From: Gallionella sp.
GTDB lineage: Bacteria; Pseudomonadota; Gammaproteobacteria; Burkholderiales; Gallionellaceae
Assembly: GCA_013043965.1 (NCBI GenBank)
Contig: JABEVF010000017.1
Location: forward strand, 1-33,198
Length of the DNA stretch: 33,198 bases
Direction: 5' to 3'
The notes beneath the pieces were generated by a model. That model made no database searches and was not told the DNA's origin. It was given only the letters and a program-made list of their open reading frames with translations. Shown piece after piece: positions 1 through 8,812 of this stretch (position 1 is its first letter; each line of letters starts with the position of its first letter). Made by a program: the position numbers and the translations under genes.

Positions 1-101
1 CTAATCGAAAACTAATTGGTTCACGGCCTCCGGTCGATTTCCTAAGATGCGCAACATCGTGAATTCACACGCACGATCCACACACAACTTGGGAAATCAC
101 C

Positions 102-1265
102 ATGAAGCGCAACAAGATACTGACCGCGACCGTCGTCGCTGCATTTTCCGTCCCGCTACAAGCTGCCGCAGATACCGCGAACATCAATGTGTATGGAAAT
201 TTTGATGTGTCTTACGACAGCATCAATACCGGCACTGCAACAACAGGCCGCTCCGGCACGACATCCAACCGGGTGTCGAGCAACACCACATTTATCGGCG
301 TGAAAGGTTCTGTAGGCGCGGGGGACGGCCTGTCCGCGATCTGGCAGGTCGAATCGTTGATCAATGTCGGCGATGCCGCAGCCAACGGCACGCCTACCGG
401 GGCCGCCACCAACAATGGCATAGGCTATCTGGGGAGTCGCAACACTTTTGCCGGCCTGCAAAGCGACAGCTACGGTACCGTTTTTGCGGGCCGCAACGAC
501 ACGCCATACCGACTGTCCACCCGTCGTTTTGACGTGTTCGATCGGGGCATCGCCGATAACCGTTCCATCTCGGGCGGCAGCAATGTCGCCGCCAAAATAG
601 CGTTTGATGGTCGCCAAGACCAGCTTGTGGAATACATCAGCCCAAGCCTGGAGGGGGTCACCGTTGCCATCGCCCGTATCAACCTGAACCCGACAACTAA
701 CCTTGCCGGTCAGTACCAGGGTAACGCCACCTCCGTTGCGGCCTGGTATCAGGCACATGGCCTCTACACCACGTTGGCCTACGAACTGCACAACTTGCAG
801 AACCCCGCCAATTCCAGTTACTTGGGCAGTGAGCATGCCACCAAGCTGGGCTTGGGTTACACGCAGGAAGGTGTGTTCACGGTGGGATTCTTTGCCGAAC
901 AGACCCGCGATAACGTAGGTGGCGGTGGCACCGATTTGTATGGCCACCATGCATACTATGCGTCCGGCAAGTTCTATGTGGGCAGCGCCGGTACGATCAA
1001 AGCCGCTGTTACCCGCGCAGCTAATCTGGGCGGCGGCAACACCGTCAACACCGGAGCCAAACAGGCCACGTTCGGTTACGACCACAGCCTGAACAAACGC
1101 ACCACGCTGTACGCGCTGTACACCCAACTGAACAACGATCCGGCGGCGAATTACAGCTTGTCTATCTATAACGGTGCCGCAGCCTCCGTCGGTGGGCCCA
1201 GCACGATTGCCGGCACCGGCGCATCGCCTTCCGCTTTGGCGGTCGGCGTACTGACCACATTCTAA
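102..1265 (+). CDS. Gram-negative outer membrane porin
   Basis: 387-aa ORF with signal peptide MKRNKILTATVVAAFSVPLQAAA, then INVYGNFDVSYDS, G/N/Y-rich beta-barrel pattern, and terminal aromatic F (AVGVLTTF). Confidence 0.9.
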   Translation: MKRNKILTATVVAAFSVPLQAAADTANINVYGNFDVSYDSINTGTATTGRSGTTSNRVSSNTTFIGVKGSVGAGDGLSAIWQVESLINVGDAAANGTPTGAATNNGIGYLGSRNTFAGLQSDSYGTVFAGRNDTPYRLSTRRFDVFDRGIADNRSISGGSNVAAKIAFDGRQDQLVEYISPSLEGVTVAIARINLNPTTNLAGQYQGNATSVAAWYQAHGLYTTLAYELHNLQNPANSSYLGSEHATKLGLGYTQEGVFTVGFFAEQTRDNVGGGGTDLYGHHAYYASGKFYVGSAGTIKAAVTRAANLGGGNTVNTGAKQATFGYDHSLNKRTTLYALYTQLNNDPAANYSLSIYNGAAASVGGPSTIAGTGASPSALAVGVLTTF

Positions 1266-1420
1266 ATACCGGACCCGATATTGTTTAATGATGGGTATCC
1301 CCGCACGACGTGTCTCCTCGCCGATTGCGGTTAAAATGGTGCGCGCCATTGCTTAGGTGATGCGCGTGTAGGTGGCACAAGATACTTATCCGCCGCGTGT
1401 GTTCGAGACAGGAGTGCCAA

Positions 1421-2338
1421 ATGAATTTTCAGCAGCTCAGGATCATCCGCGAGATGGCGCGTTGCAATTTCAATCTCACCGGGGTGGGAAACGCGCTGTT
1501 CACCTCGCAGTCCGGCGTGTCCAAACACATCAAGGACCTCGAAGATGAATTGGGCGTGGAGTTGTTCGTGCGCAAGGGCAAGCGTCTGCTCGGCCTCACC
1601 GATCCGGGGCGGGAACTGCTGGAGATCGTCGAGCGCATCCTGCTCGATGCGAACAACATCAAGAGTCTGGCCGAACAGTACAGCAGGCGCGACGAAGGCC
1701 AGCTCACGGTGATCGCCACACACACGCAGGCGCGCTACGCCTTGCCGAAAGTGATCCCCGAGTTCAAGCAGGAATTTCCCAAGGTGCACCTCAAGCTGCA
1801 TCAGGCGGGCCCGAACGAGATCGTGTCCATGCTGTTGAGCGGCGAGGCGGACATCGGCGTGGCGACCGAGGCATTGCACGATGTCACCGGACTGGATACG
1901 TTCCCCTATTACTTATGGCATCACGCGGTGATCGTACCCGCCGGGCATCCGCTGGAAAAAGCGCAGCCGTTGACTTTGCGGGCACTCGCCGAATACCCCA
2001 TCATCACCTATCACGAGGGGCTGACCGGACGGGCCAGGATCGACCAGTCGTTCGCAAGCGCGGGCCTCACGCCCGACATCGTCATGTCGGCACTGGATGC
2101 AGATGTAATCAAGACCTATGTGGAACTCGGTATGGGCATCGGCATCATCGCCTCGATGGCGTTCAATCCGGCCAAGGATAGCGATCTGCGCCTGTTGAAC
2201 TGCGAGCACCTGTTCGAGGCGAATACGACTTACATCGCCTTGCGGCAAGGACATTATCTGCGCAGCTACGCTTACCGCTTCATCGAGTTGTGCTCGCCAA
2301 GGCTGGACGAGGCGACGATACGGACAGCGGGTCGGTAA
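1421..2338 (+). CDS. LysR-family transcriptional regulator, CysB-like
   Basis: MNFQQLRIIREMARCNFNLTGVGNALFTSQSGVSKHIKDLEDELGVELFVRKGKR is a CysB/Cbl-type N-terminal HTH; start moved to internal ATG at 1421 from the ORF start at 1397. Confidence 0.9.
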   Translation: MNFQQLRIIREMARCNFNLTGVGNALFTSQSGVSKHIKDLEDELGVELFVRKGKRLLGLTDPGRELLEIVERILLDANNIKSLAEQYSRRDEGQLTVIATHTQARYALPKVIPEFKQEFPKVHLKLHQAGPNEIVSMLLSGEADIGVATEALHDVTGLDTFPYYLWHHAVIVPAGHPLEKAQPLTLRALAEYPIITYHEGLTGRARIDQSFASAGLTPDIVMSALDADVIKTYVELGMGIGIIASMAFNPAKDSDLRLLNCEHLFEANTTYIALRQGHYLRSYAYRFIELCSPRLDEATIRTAGR

Positions 2339-2352
2339 CGGAAAAAGATTCT

Positions 2353-3585
2353 TCACAAAGCCCGCGACAAATCTCCGCGCGCGAATCCGGTCAACGGGTT
2401 CGCTAATTTTTTACCCAGCGCGATGACTTTGAACAAATCGCCCATTTCTGCGGGACTGGTGAGTTTTTGCAATTGGCCGGACAGCGGCAGATAGTCACGC
2501 ACGTTCTCGGGCTGGTGTTGCGCCAGCAGATCGGTGATGCCGCCGTTGATCAGAAAGAACGCCTGGTTGGTATAGCCTGTCAGCTCCAGGCCGGCGTCGA
2601 TGCCGGTTTCCCCGATGTCGGTAAAATTCACATGCGCGGTGATGTCCTGCAAGCCGGGCAGATAAAAAGGATCGTCATGGGCGTGATGCCGGTAATGGCA
2701 CATCAGCGTGCCTTTGTCGCGTTGCGGATGATAGAACTCGCGCGCGCCGAAACCGTAGTCGATGAACAGCAGCGCGCCGATGTCCAAGCGACTCGCCAGA
2801 CTCTGTATCAAGCCGCGCGCCGCCAAACATATCTCGCTGAGGTAATCGTCCGGCATCGCTTCGACAAGCTCATAACCAGCGACTTGGCTATTGTTTTTTG
2901 ATAGCCTAGTCGAATGGCTAGTAGTTTCGTCAGGACGGATGGCCTGCGCCGCATCGCGCAGTGCCGCATCGCTGATGTCGCGCTCCTGCCATGTAAATCC
3001 TGCACCCTCGTTGACTACGCCGCGTTCGAATAAGCGGCTGTCGCGCCAGTGCACCAGATGCACCGGCAGCGCGTCCAGCACTTCGTTGGCGAAGACAGCC
3101 CCGGAAAAAGTTTCCGGCAACGCGTCCAGCCAATGCACGCGAGCCAGCAGATGCGGCAAGCGTTGTGCGACTTGCGCGCGCTGCCGTTCGCGCAGATCGG
3201 CACTCACTTCCAGTATCGAATAGCTGACAGGCAAGCGATCCAGCTGCTCCAACTCGGCCAGCATATCCACCGCCAGCTTGCCGCTGCCCGCGCCCAATTC
3301 CAGAATATGCGGCGCGCTCTGCGCCATGATCTGCCGCACTTGGCGCGCCAGCGTGCGCCCGAACAGAGCCGACAATTCGGGCGCGGTGATGAAGTCGCCC
3401 GCCTCGCCGAACTTGTGCGCCCCCGCCGTGTAATAGCCCAGTCCCGGCGCGTACAAGGCCAGTTCCATATAACGCGCAAACGGGATCCAGCCGCCGCTGG
3501 ACACGATCTCGTTTTGTATCAGCGTGGTCAAACGTGCGCTGTGTTCTAGTGCTGGCTGGCTGGGAGCGGGTAAGGAATTTGGCAT
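2353..3585 (-). CDS. Class I SAM-dependent methyltransferase, MidA/NDUFAF7 family
   Basis: Contains GYYTAGAHKFGEAGDFITAPELSALFGRTLARQ, ILELGAGSGKLA, FANEVLDALPVH, LFIDYGF, HPQRDKGTLMCHYRHHAHDDPF. Start MPNSLPAP at 3585 preferred over 3852. Confidence 0.9.
   Translation of the reverse strand: MPNSLPAPSQPALEHSARLTTLIQNEIVSSGGWIPFARYMELALYAPGLGYYTAGAHKFGEAGDFITAPELSALFGRTLARQVRQIMAQSAPHILELGAGSGKLAVDMLAELEQLDRLPVSYSILEVSADLRERQRAQVAQRLPHLLARVHWLDALPETFSGAVFANEVLDALPVHLVHWRDSRLFERGVVNEGAGFTWQERDISDAALRDAAQAIRPDETTSHSTRLSKNNSQVAGYELVEAMPDDYLSEICLAARGLIQSLASRLDIGALLFIDYGFGAREFYHPQRDKGTLMCHYRHHAHDDPFYLPGLQDITAHVNFTDIGETGIDAGLELTGYTNQAFFLINGGITDLLAQHQPENVRDYLPLSGQLQKLTSPAEMGDLFKVIALGKKLANPLTGFARGDLSRAL
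2872..2933 (-). repeat. 62-bp palindromic repeat, copy 1, in frame inside the MidA-family CDS
   Basis: Reverse complement CTGACGAAACTACTAGCCATTCGACTAGGCTATCAAAAAACAATAGCCAAGTCGCTGGTTAT matches 7373-7434 at 56/62 positions. + strand forms CGACT-T-GGCTAT-(TGTTTTTTG)-ATAGCC-T-AGTCG. Confidence 0.93.
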
Positions 3586-3629
3586 GGGCTGGTATAATTC
3601 GAAGTTGCGGGATTTTAGTGGAGCTGGCG

Positions 3630-4370
3630 ATGCAAGGCAAAGTGGTATTGGTGAGCGGGGGGGCAAAACGGGTGGGCGCGGCGATATGCCGTCGTCTGCA
3701 CGCGGCGGGGGCGAACATCGCGCTGCATTACCACACCTCGGCACACGAGGCGGTCGCGCTACAGAATGAATTGAACGGGCTGCGCACCGATAGCGTGGCC
3801 AGTTTTTCTGCCGACCTGCTCGACCTGAACGCCTTGCCCCTCTTGATCGCACAGACTCTCGCGCATTTTGGACGGCTGGATGGCCTGGTCAACAATGCGT
3901 CGAGTTTTTATCCCACGCCACTGACTGACGTGAGCGAAAAGGATTGGCACAATCTGCTGGGCACGAATCTCAAAGCCCCGTTGTTTCTGGCCCAGGCGGC
4001 GGCGGCGGAATTGCGCCGCACAGGCGGCAGCATCGTGAACATAGTCGATATTCACGCCGAGCGTCCCATGCAAGGTCATCTGGTATACAGCGTGGCAAAG
4101 GGCGGCCTGCGCGCTTTGACGCTGGGACTGGCGCAAGAGCTGGCCCCGCAAGTGCGCGTGAACGGCGTGTCGCCGGGGCCGATCTTATGGCCGGAACATA
4201 GCGATTGGCGAGATGCGGACAAACGTGCGGCCATCATAGCCCAGACCTTACTCAAGCGCGTCGGCGAGCCGGACGACATCGCCAAGACCGTGGCGTTCTT
4301 GATGCAAGGCGCGCCCTATATCACCGGCCAGATCATCGCCGTAGATGGCGGCAAGAGCATCAACAATTAA
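3630..4370 (+). CDS. SDR-family oxidoreductase, pteridine-reductase (FolM-like)
   Basis: MQGKVVLVSGGAKRVGAAICRRLHAAGANIALHYH, NNASSFYPTPL, VYSVAKGGL, VNGVSPGPILWPE, ITGQIIAVDGG; start at 3630 is the natural SDR N-terminus. Confidence 0.85.
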   Translation: MQGKVVLVSGGAKRVGAAICRRLHAAGANIALHYHTSAHEAVALQNELNGLRTDSVASFSADLLDLNALPLLIAQTLAHFGRLDGLVNNASSFYPTPLTDVSEKDWHNLLGTNLKAPLFLAQAAAAELRRTGGSIVNIVDIHAERPMQGHLVYSVAKGGLRALTLGLAQELAPQVRVNGVSPGPILWPEHSDWRDADKRAAIIAQTLLKRVGEPDDIAKTVAFLMQGAPYITGQIIAVDGGKSINN

Positions 4371-4388
4371 ATGGCATCCCTATAAACT

Positions 4389-4495
4389 AAAATCTCGTTG
4401 CAATGCTGTGTTGCTCACAAAAAATTACTCCTAACATAGTCATCCTATGTGTCGTCGAAATTTTTTATTCGCGCCTTGCCTTGCTTAGATATTTT
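4389..4495. repeat. Imperfect nested palindrome upstream of ttcA
   Basis: Perfect ACATAG(4434-4439)-TCATC-CTATGT(4445-4450), flanked by AAAAAATT(4419-4426)/AATTTTTT(4459-4466), with outer imperfect arms AAAATCTC..GCAA / TTGC..GATATTTT. Confidence 0.6.
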
Positions 4496-4532
4496 AATTT
4501 CTAGGGACACCATAAGGAACTTAAGGAATTTT

Positions 4533-5387
4533 ATGAACGCAATCGCACAACCCATCCACTTCGAAGCGCACTCAAACAACTTCAATCGCTTAAGAAGCCG
4601 CCTGGAACATCAGGTGGGCAAGGCCATCGGCGACTTCAATATGATAGAAGACGGCGACAGCGTGATGGTGTGTCTCTCCGGTGGCAAAGACTCGTACACG
4701 CTGCTGGATATTCTGCTGACGCTGCGCAAACGCGCGCCTATCGATTTCCGTATCGTGGCGATGAATCTGGACCAGAAGCAACCGGGCTTTCCGGCGGATG
4801 TACTGCCGACATACCTGAAGAACCTCGGCGTGGAATATCACATCGAAACGCAGGACACCTATTCCATCGTCAAAGAAAAGATCCCGGAAGGCAAGACCAC
4901 CTGCTCGCTGTGTTCGCGCTTGCGGCGCGGCATCATCTACCGCGTGGCGGGCGAACTGGGCGCGAACAAGATCGCGCTCGGCCATCATCGCGACGACATG
5001 ATAGAGACGCTGTTCTTAAACATGTTCTTTGCCGGAAAACTCAAGGGTATGCCGCCGAAGCTGATCACTGACAAGGGTGAACACATGGTGATCCGTCCGC
5101 TGGCTTATTGCGCCGAAAAAGACATCGCCCGCTTTGCGCGCGCAATGGAATTCCCGATCATCCCGTGCAACTTGTGCGGCGCGCAGGAAAACCTGCAACG
5201 CCAGAACATCAAAGAGATGCTGAATGCCTGGGAACACCAGTATCCGGGGCGCACATCGACCATGTTCACCGCCATGCAGAACGTGTCCGCCTCGCATCTG
5301 ATGGACAGCAGCCTGTTCGATTTCAAGCATATCCAGATGGGCGACAAAGCCGCCGAAGGCGATGTGGTGTTCGACCAGAAAGATTGA
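4533..5387 (+). CDS. ttcA: tRNA 2-thiocytidine(32) synthetase TtcA
   Basis: [18 protein letters not shown] (PP-loop SGGKDS), [29 protein letters not shown]; start MNAIAQP at 4533. Confidence 0.95.
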   Translation: MNAIAQPIHFEAHSNNFNRLRSRLEHQVGKAIGDFNMIEDGDSVMVCLSGGKDSYTLLDILLTLRKRAPIDFRIVAMNLDQKQPGFPADVLPTYLKNLGVEYHIETQDTYSIVKEKIPEGKTTCSLCSRLRRGIIYRVAGELGANKIALGHHRDDMIETLFLNMFFAGKLKGMPPKLITDKGEHMVIRPLAYCAEKDIARFARAMEFPIIPCNLCGAQENLQRQNIKEMLNAWEHQYPGRTSTMFTAMQNVSASHLMDSSLFDFKHIQMGDKAAEGDVVFDQKD

Positions 5388-5475
5388 TACCGAGCGCTTT
5401 TTTCTGATGGAACTTAATCAGATATTCCCGGGTCGTAAACCGCGTTTCTCAACTTAACCAACTTGGAATCTAGCC

Positions 5476-6732
5476 ATGCGCCCTCGTCGACCCCGCCTTG
5501 CCATTGTGATGTTCGCCCTGCTGCTGGCCGCTTGCGCCACGCCTGTGGGCACCACCATCCAGCCTTCCGCGGCCCACCTCGCCAAGTACAACGACCTGTC
5601 CGCCCTGGATGTGGTGACTGCCCTGGAAAAGAATGTGAACGAGGCCAAAGCCGCAGGCATGCCGTTCCTGGCACCGCATTATTTCCGCGAGGTCTCGCAG
5701 ATCCTGAGTGACAGCCAGAACGGCTTGAGCCACAAACCCAAAGACGAGTTGGTGCAACAAGCCGCCAAAGGCGATGCCATATTGGAAAAGGGTCGTGCCG
5801 TGATGACCATCGTGCAATATCGTTTTGCCAACGAACTGGAACTCAAGGCGCATCTGGACAAACTCGACACCGCGAAACTGCTGCCCAAAGAATATGGGAA
5901 TGTCATGGGAGACTTTGCCGATCTCATCGCAAGAGTAGAACGCGAGCAGCCCGACAATATCGACAAAAACAAAGAAGCCTTGCTTAAAGCGTTGCAAGAC
6001 CTGGAGGTGAAAGCGGTGCAGGAAAGCGCGCTGCATGCAAGCGAGGCGATCAACGCCGAGAGTAAAACCAGGAATGCCGACAAGCAAGCGCCCGCGACCT
6101 TCGCGGAAGCGCTGCGCGTATTTCAGGATGCCAAAACGCAGATCGCCGCCGCGCCCCATGATAGCGAGCTGGTGCAGCGGCTGGGCGCGCAGGCCTTGTT
6201 TGCCGCACGCCATGCGCAGCAAGTCAACGAGCGCGTCGCCGAACTGCAAGCGCAACTCAAAGGAACAAGCAGCAGCTCGCCGGCATTGGGCGCGGCCGTC
6301 GGCCTTTCCGGTGCCGCTCATGTCAGCGCGCAAGCCGGCGGCGGCACGTCCGGCAGCTTAGAGAAATCGGCTGTCGAAAAGGTCGTGTTGCAAGAAGAAG
6401 ACCGCTTGTTTGGCATCTCCACCGCCCTGGGTCACAAAGACTTGCGCGACCTCGCGCTGGACAAACAAGTGCAAGAGATCAAACGTGTCGCCGCAGCAGC
6501 CGCTGCCCAGACGAAGAACGAAGCCTGTGTCGCCGCCACCAAGAATCTGGAATCGCGTCTGCAAGCTGCCGATGACGCGACGCAAAAGGCCATGATGCAA
6601 CTCGCGGACAAAGACCAACTGCTGGCAACACAGTCGGCACAACTTGCGGACAAAGACGCGCAGATCGCCGAACTGAAAGCGACCATCATGGCTAAAGAAA
6701 AGGCACGCGCGGGCAAGGCCAAGAAGAAATAG
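5476..6732 (+). CDS. Hypothetical lipoprotein with C-terminal coiled coil
   Basis: Signal peptide and lipobox MFALLLAACATP; K/A/Q/D-rich C-terminus with repeated QLADKDxxxA units. Confidence 0.8.
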   Translation: MRPRRPRLAIVMFALLLAACATPVGTTIQPSAAHLAKYNDLSALDVVTALEKNVNEAKAAGMPFLAPHYFREVSQILSDSQNGLSHKPKDELVQQAAKGDAILEKGRAVMTIVQYRFANELELKAHLDKLDTAKLLPKEYGNVMGDFADLIARVEREQPDNIDKNKEALLKALQDLEVKAVQESALHASEAINAESKTRNADKQAPATFAEALRVFQDAKTQIAAAPHDSELVQRLGAQALFAARHAQQVNERVAELQAQLKGTSSSSPALGAAVGLSGAAHVSAQAGGGTSGSLEKSAVEKVVLQEEDRLFGISTALGHKDLRDLALDKQVQEIKRVAAAAAAQTKNEACVAATKNLESRLQAADDATQKAMMQLADKDQLLATQSAQLADKDAQIAELKATIMAKEKARAGKAKKK

Positions 6733-6768
6733 GCGCGACTTGCGGCAGACAGGGCCGCAGGCTAACTG

Positions 6769-6799
6769 AAAAAAGCTCCCGCGTAACGGGAGCTTTTTT
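6769..6799 (+). terminator. Rho-independent terminator (possibly bidirectional)
   Basis: AAAAAAGCTCCCG-CGTAA-CGGGAGCTTTTTT: perfect GC stem with flanking A and T tracts, directly after the lipoprotein gene. Confidence 0.93.
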
Positions 6800-6832
6800 C
6801 GTGATGCGTTTTGCGCCAAACCGCGCGGGTGA

Positions 6833-7288
6833 TTAAGGCGGATTCGCTGCGACCTTGAAAATCAGTTTGCGTATCGCGCCGCTACCCACCAGCGGCGCAT
6901 GCGCATCTTCGGGAAAGAAGATGCAGAACGCACCCGCAGGTGTGGCGATCCAACTATCCGGCACATCGCCGAAAAATCGGATGTCGCGCTCGGCATTGTG
7001 CTCATCTAGAGGTCGATGGCAATCGGACAAAGGTTTCCAGCCCATCTCGTCCACGCCTTCCAGCACCAGCTGAATGTCGATGTATTTGCGGTGAGCCTCC
7101 AGCTTCGCCTCCGCCCGCGTGCGCCCATCAGCCACTTCGACAATGGCTAATAATTGCCTGTCGATGATTTGATGCACACCGGGTGCGAGGGTGTTGAGAT
7201 CGGTGTCGCGCATGAACTCGAACGCGCGCGGGAACAGCGTATGCAGCGCGGCGTAGCGTGGAGCTTGAGAAAGGGTGGAAAAAATCAT
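6833..7288 (-). CDS. YhcH/YjgK/YiaL (DUF386) family protein
   Basis: HRKYIDIQLVLEGVDEMGW, FFPEDAHAPLV, cupin-like pattern of the family. Confidence 0.88.
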   Translation of the reverse strand: MIFSTLSQAPRYAALHTLFPRAFEFMRDTDLNTLAPGVHQIIDRQLLAIVEVADGRTRAEAKLEAHRKYIDIQLVLEGVDEMGWKPLSDCHRPLDEHNAERDIRFFGDVPDSWIATPAGAFCIFFPEDAHAPLVGSGAIRKLIFKVAANPP

Positions 7289-7372
7289 TTTTATTTACTC
7301 GATTCATCAACGCAGAACGTGAACCCAGCAGCTCATGGTGTTGCGCTCCGCTGTTACTCATCCCGCGACAGG

Positions 7373-7434
7373 CTGATGAAACTACTAGCCATTCGACTAA
7401 GCTGTCAAAAAACAACAACCAAGTCGCTGGCTAT
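7373..7434 (+). repeat. 62-bp palindromic repeat, copy 2, intergenic (yhcH-like / trhP)
   Basis: CTGATGAAACTACTAGCCATTCGACTAAGCTGTCAAAAAACAACAACCAAGTCGCTGGCTAT; inverted relative to copy 1 at 2872-2933. Confidence 0.93.
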
Positions 7435-7465
7435 CAGGACGCACAGATTATTGAAACCATTGACG

Positions 7466-8812
7466 TTACAGAAACCGCGCCACCATACCCTTGGACATGT
7501 CGCCTTGCAACGGTATCTGCACCTTATGGCCGCTGCCGGGTGCGACGGTCAACACTTCGCCCTTGACGCTGCGCATCGCCGCCAAATCAATAATACTGTT
7601 TCCGTCGGGGTGGATGATCTCCAGCTTGTCGCCGACGGAGAATCTGTTCTTCACATTGATCAGGGCCATGCCATCCGCGCAACTGACGATATCGCCGACG
7701 TATTGCTGACGGAAACTTTCTGAGTGGCCGCGCAGGTAGTTCTGCTGCTCGTGGGTGTGGTGGCGTTCGTAGAAACCGTCGGTGTAACCGCGATTCGCCA
7801 GCGCGTCCAGCGCGCCCAGCAATTGCGTGTTGAAGGGCTTGCCTGCCACCGCATCGTCCACCGCCTGACGGTAGACTTGCGCGGTGCGCGCGACGTAGTA
7901 AATAGACTTGGTGCGGCCTTCCACCTTGAGCGAATCGATGCCTATCTTCACCAGCCGCTCGACGTGTTCCACCGCGCGCAGATCCTTGGAATTCATGATA
8001 TAGGTGCCGTGCTCGTCTTCCAGCACCGGCATCAATTCATCCGGATGATCGGGGCGCGAGATCAGATACACCTTGTCGGCGGCGGGGTGGCGTTGTTGCG
8101 AGCCGCAGGCGGAGAGATTGGATGCGCCCAACGCTTCATCGAAATTGAAATCGATTTTCTGCGGGTCGCCGGTCGCGTCTTCTTCCGCGTCTTTGACCTT
8201 GTAATCCCAGCGGCAGGAATTGGTGCAGGTACCTTGATTGGGATCGCGGTGATTGAAGTAACCGGACAGCAGGCAGCGACCCGAATAGGCGATACACAAC
8301 GCGCCGTGCACAAACACTTCCAGCTCCATGTCCGGGCATTGCTGGCGTATCTCTGCTATCTCGTCCAGCGACAATTCGCGAGAAAGAATGACGCGCGTCA
8401 GCCCCAGCGACTTCCAGAATTTCACCGCCGCATAGTTCACCGTGTTGGCTTGCACCGACAGATGGATAGCCACTTCAGGCCAGCGTTCGCGCACCATCGC
8501 GATCAGGCCTGGGTCGGCCATGATCAGCGCATCCGGTTGCATCGCGATCACGGGTTCCATGTCCGCCATGTAGGTCTTCACCTTGGCGTTGTGAGGCATC
8601 AGGTTGCTGGCGACGAACAGTTTCTTGCCCAGCGCATGCGCTTCCCCAATGCCGACCTGCAACTCCTCCAGCTGAAACTCGTTGTTGCGCGCACGCAAGG
8701 AATAGCGCGGCTGCCCGGCATATACCGCGTCCGCGCCGAAGGCGTAAGCGGTGCGCATCTTGTCCAAAGTGCCAGCGGGTAGCAGGAGTTCGGGCGCGCG
8801 CAAAGTACTCAT
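7466..8812 (-). CDS. trhP: tRNA 5-hydroxyuridine synthesis protein TrhP (YegQ), peptidase U32 family
   Basis: MSTLRAPELLLPAGTLDKMRTAYAFGADAVYAGQPRYSLRARNNEF, ELEVFVHGALCIAYSGRCLLSGYFNHRDPNQGTCTNSCRW; start at 8812. Confidence 0.92.
   Translation of the reverse strand: MSTLRAPELLLPAGTLDKMRTAYAFGADAVYAGQPRYSLRARNNEFQLEELQVGIGEAHALGKKLFVASNLMPHNAKVKTYMADMEPVIAMQPDALIMADPGLIAMVRERWPEVAIHLSVQANTVNYAAVKFWKSLGLTRVILSRELSLDEIAEIRQQCPDMELEVFVHGALCIAYSGRCLLSGYFNHRDPNQGTCTNSCRWDYKVKDAEEDATGDPQKIDFNFDEALGASNLSACGSQQRHPAADKVYLISRPDHPDELMPVLEDEHGTYIMNSKDLRAVEHVERLVKIGIDSLKVEGRTKSIYYVARTAQVYRQAVDDAVAGKPFNTQLLGALDALANRGYTDGFYERHHTHEQQNYLRGHSESFRQQYVGDIVSCADGMALINVKNRFSVGDKLEIIHPDGNSIIDLAAMRSVKGEVLTVAPGSGHKVQIPLQGDMSKGMVARFL

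Noticed and set aside
156-1349. 397-aa minus-strand ORF opposite the porin
   Set aside because: Antisense shadow of a high-GC porin gene; no recognisable domain, and the + strand protein is clearly real.
2930-3718. 262-aa minus-strand ORF overlapping MidA
   Set aside because: R/A-rich out-of-frame translation of the MidA-family gene.
7724-8782. 352-aa + ORF opposite trhP
   Set aside because: Antisense shadow ORF; H/R/V-rich, no family features.
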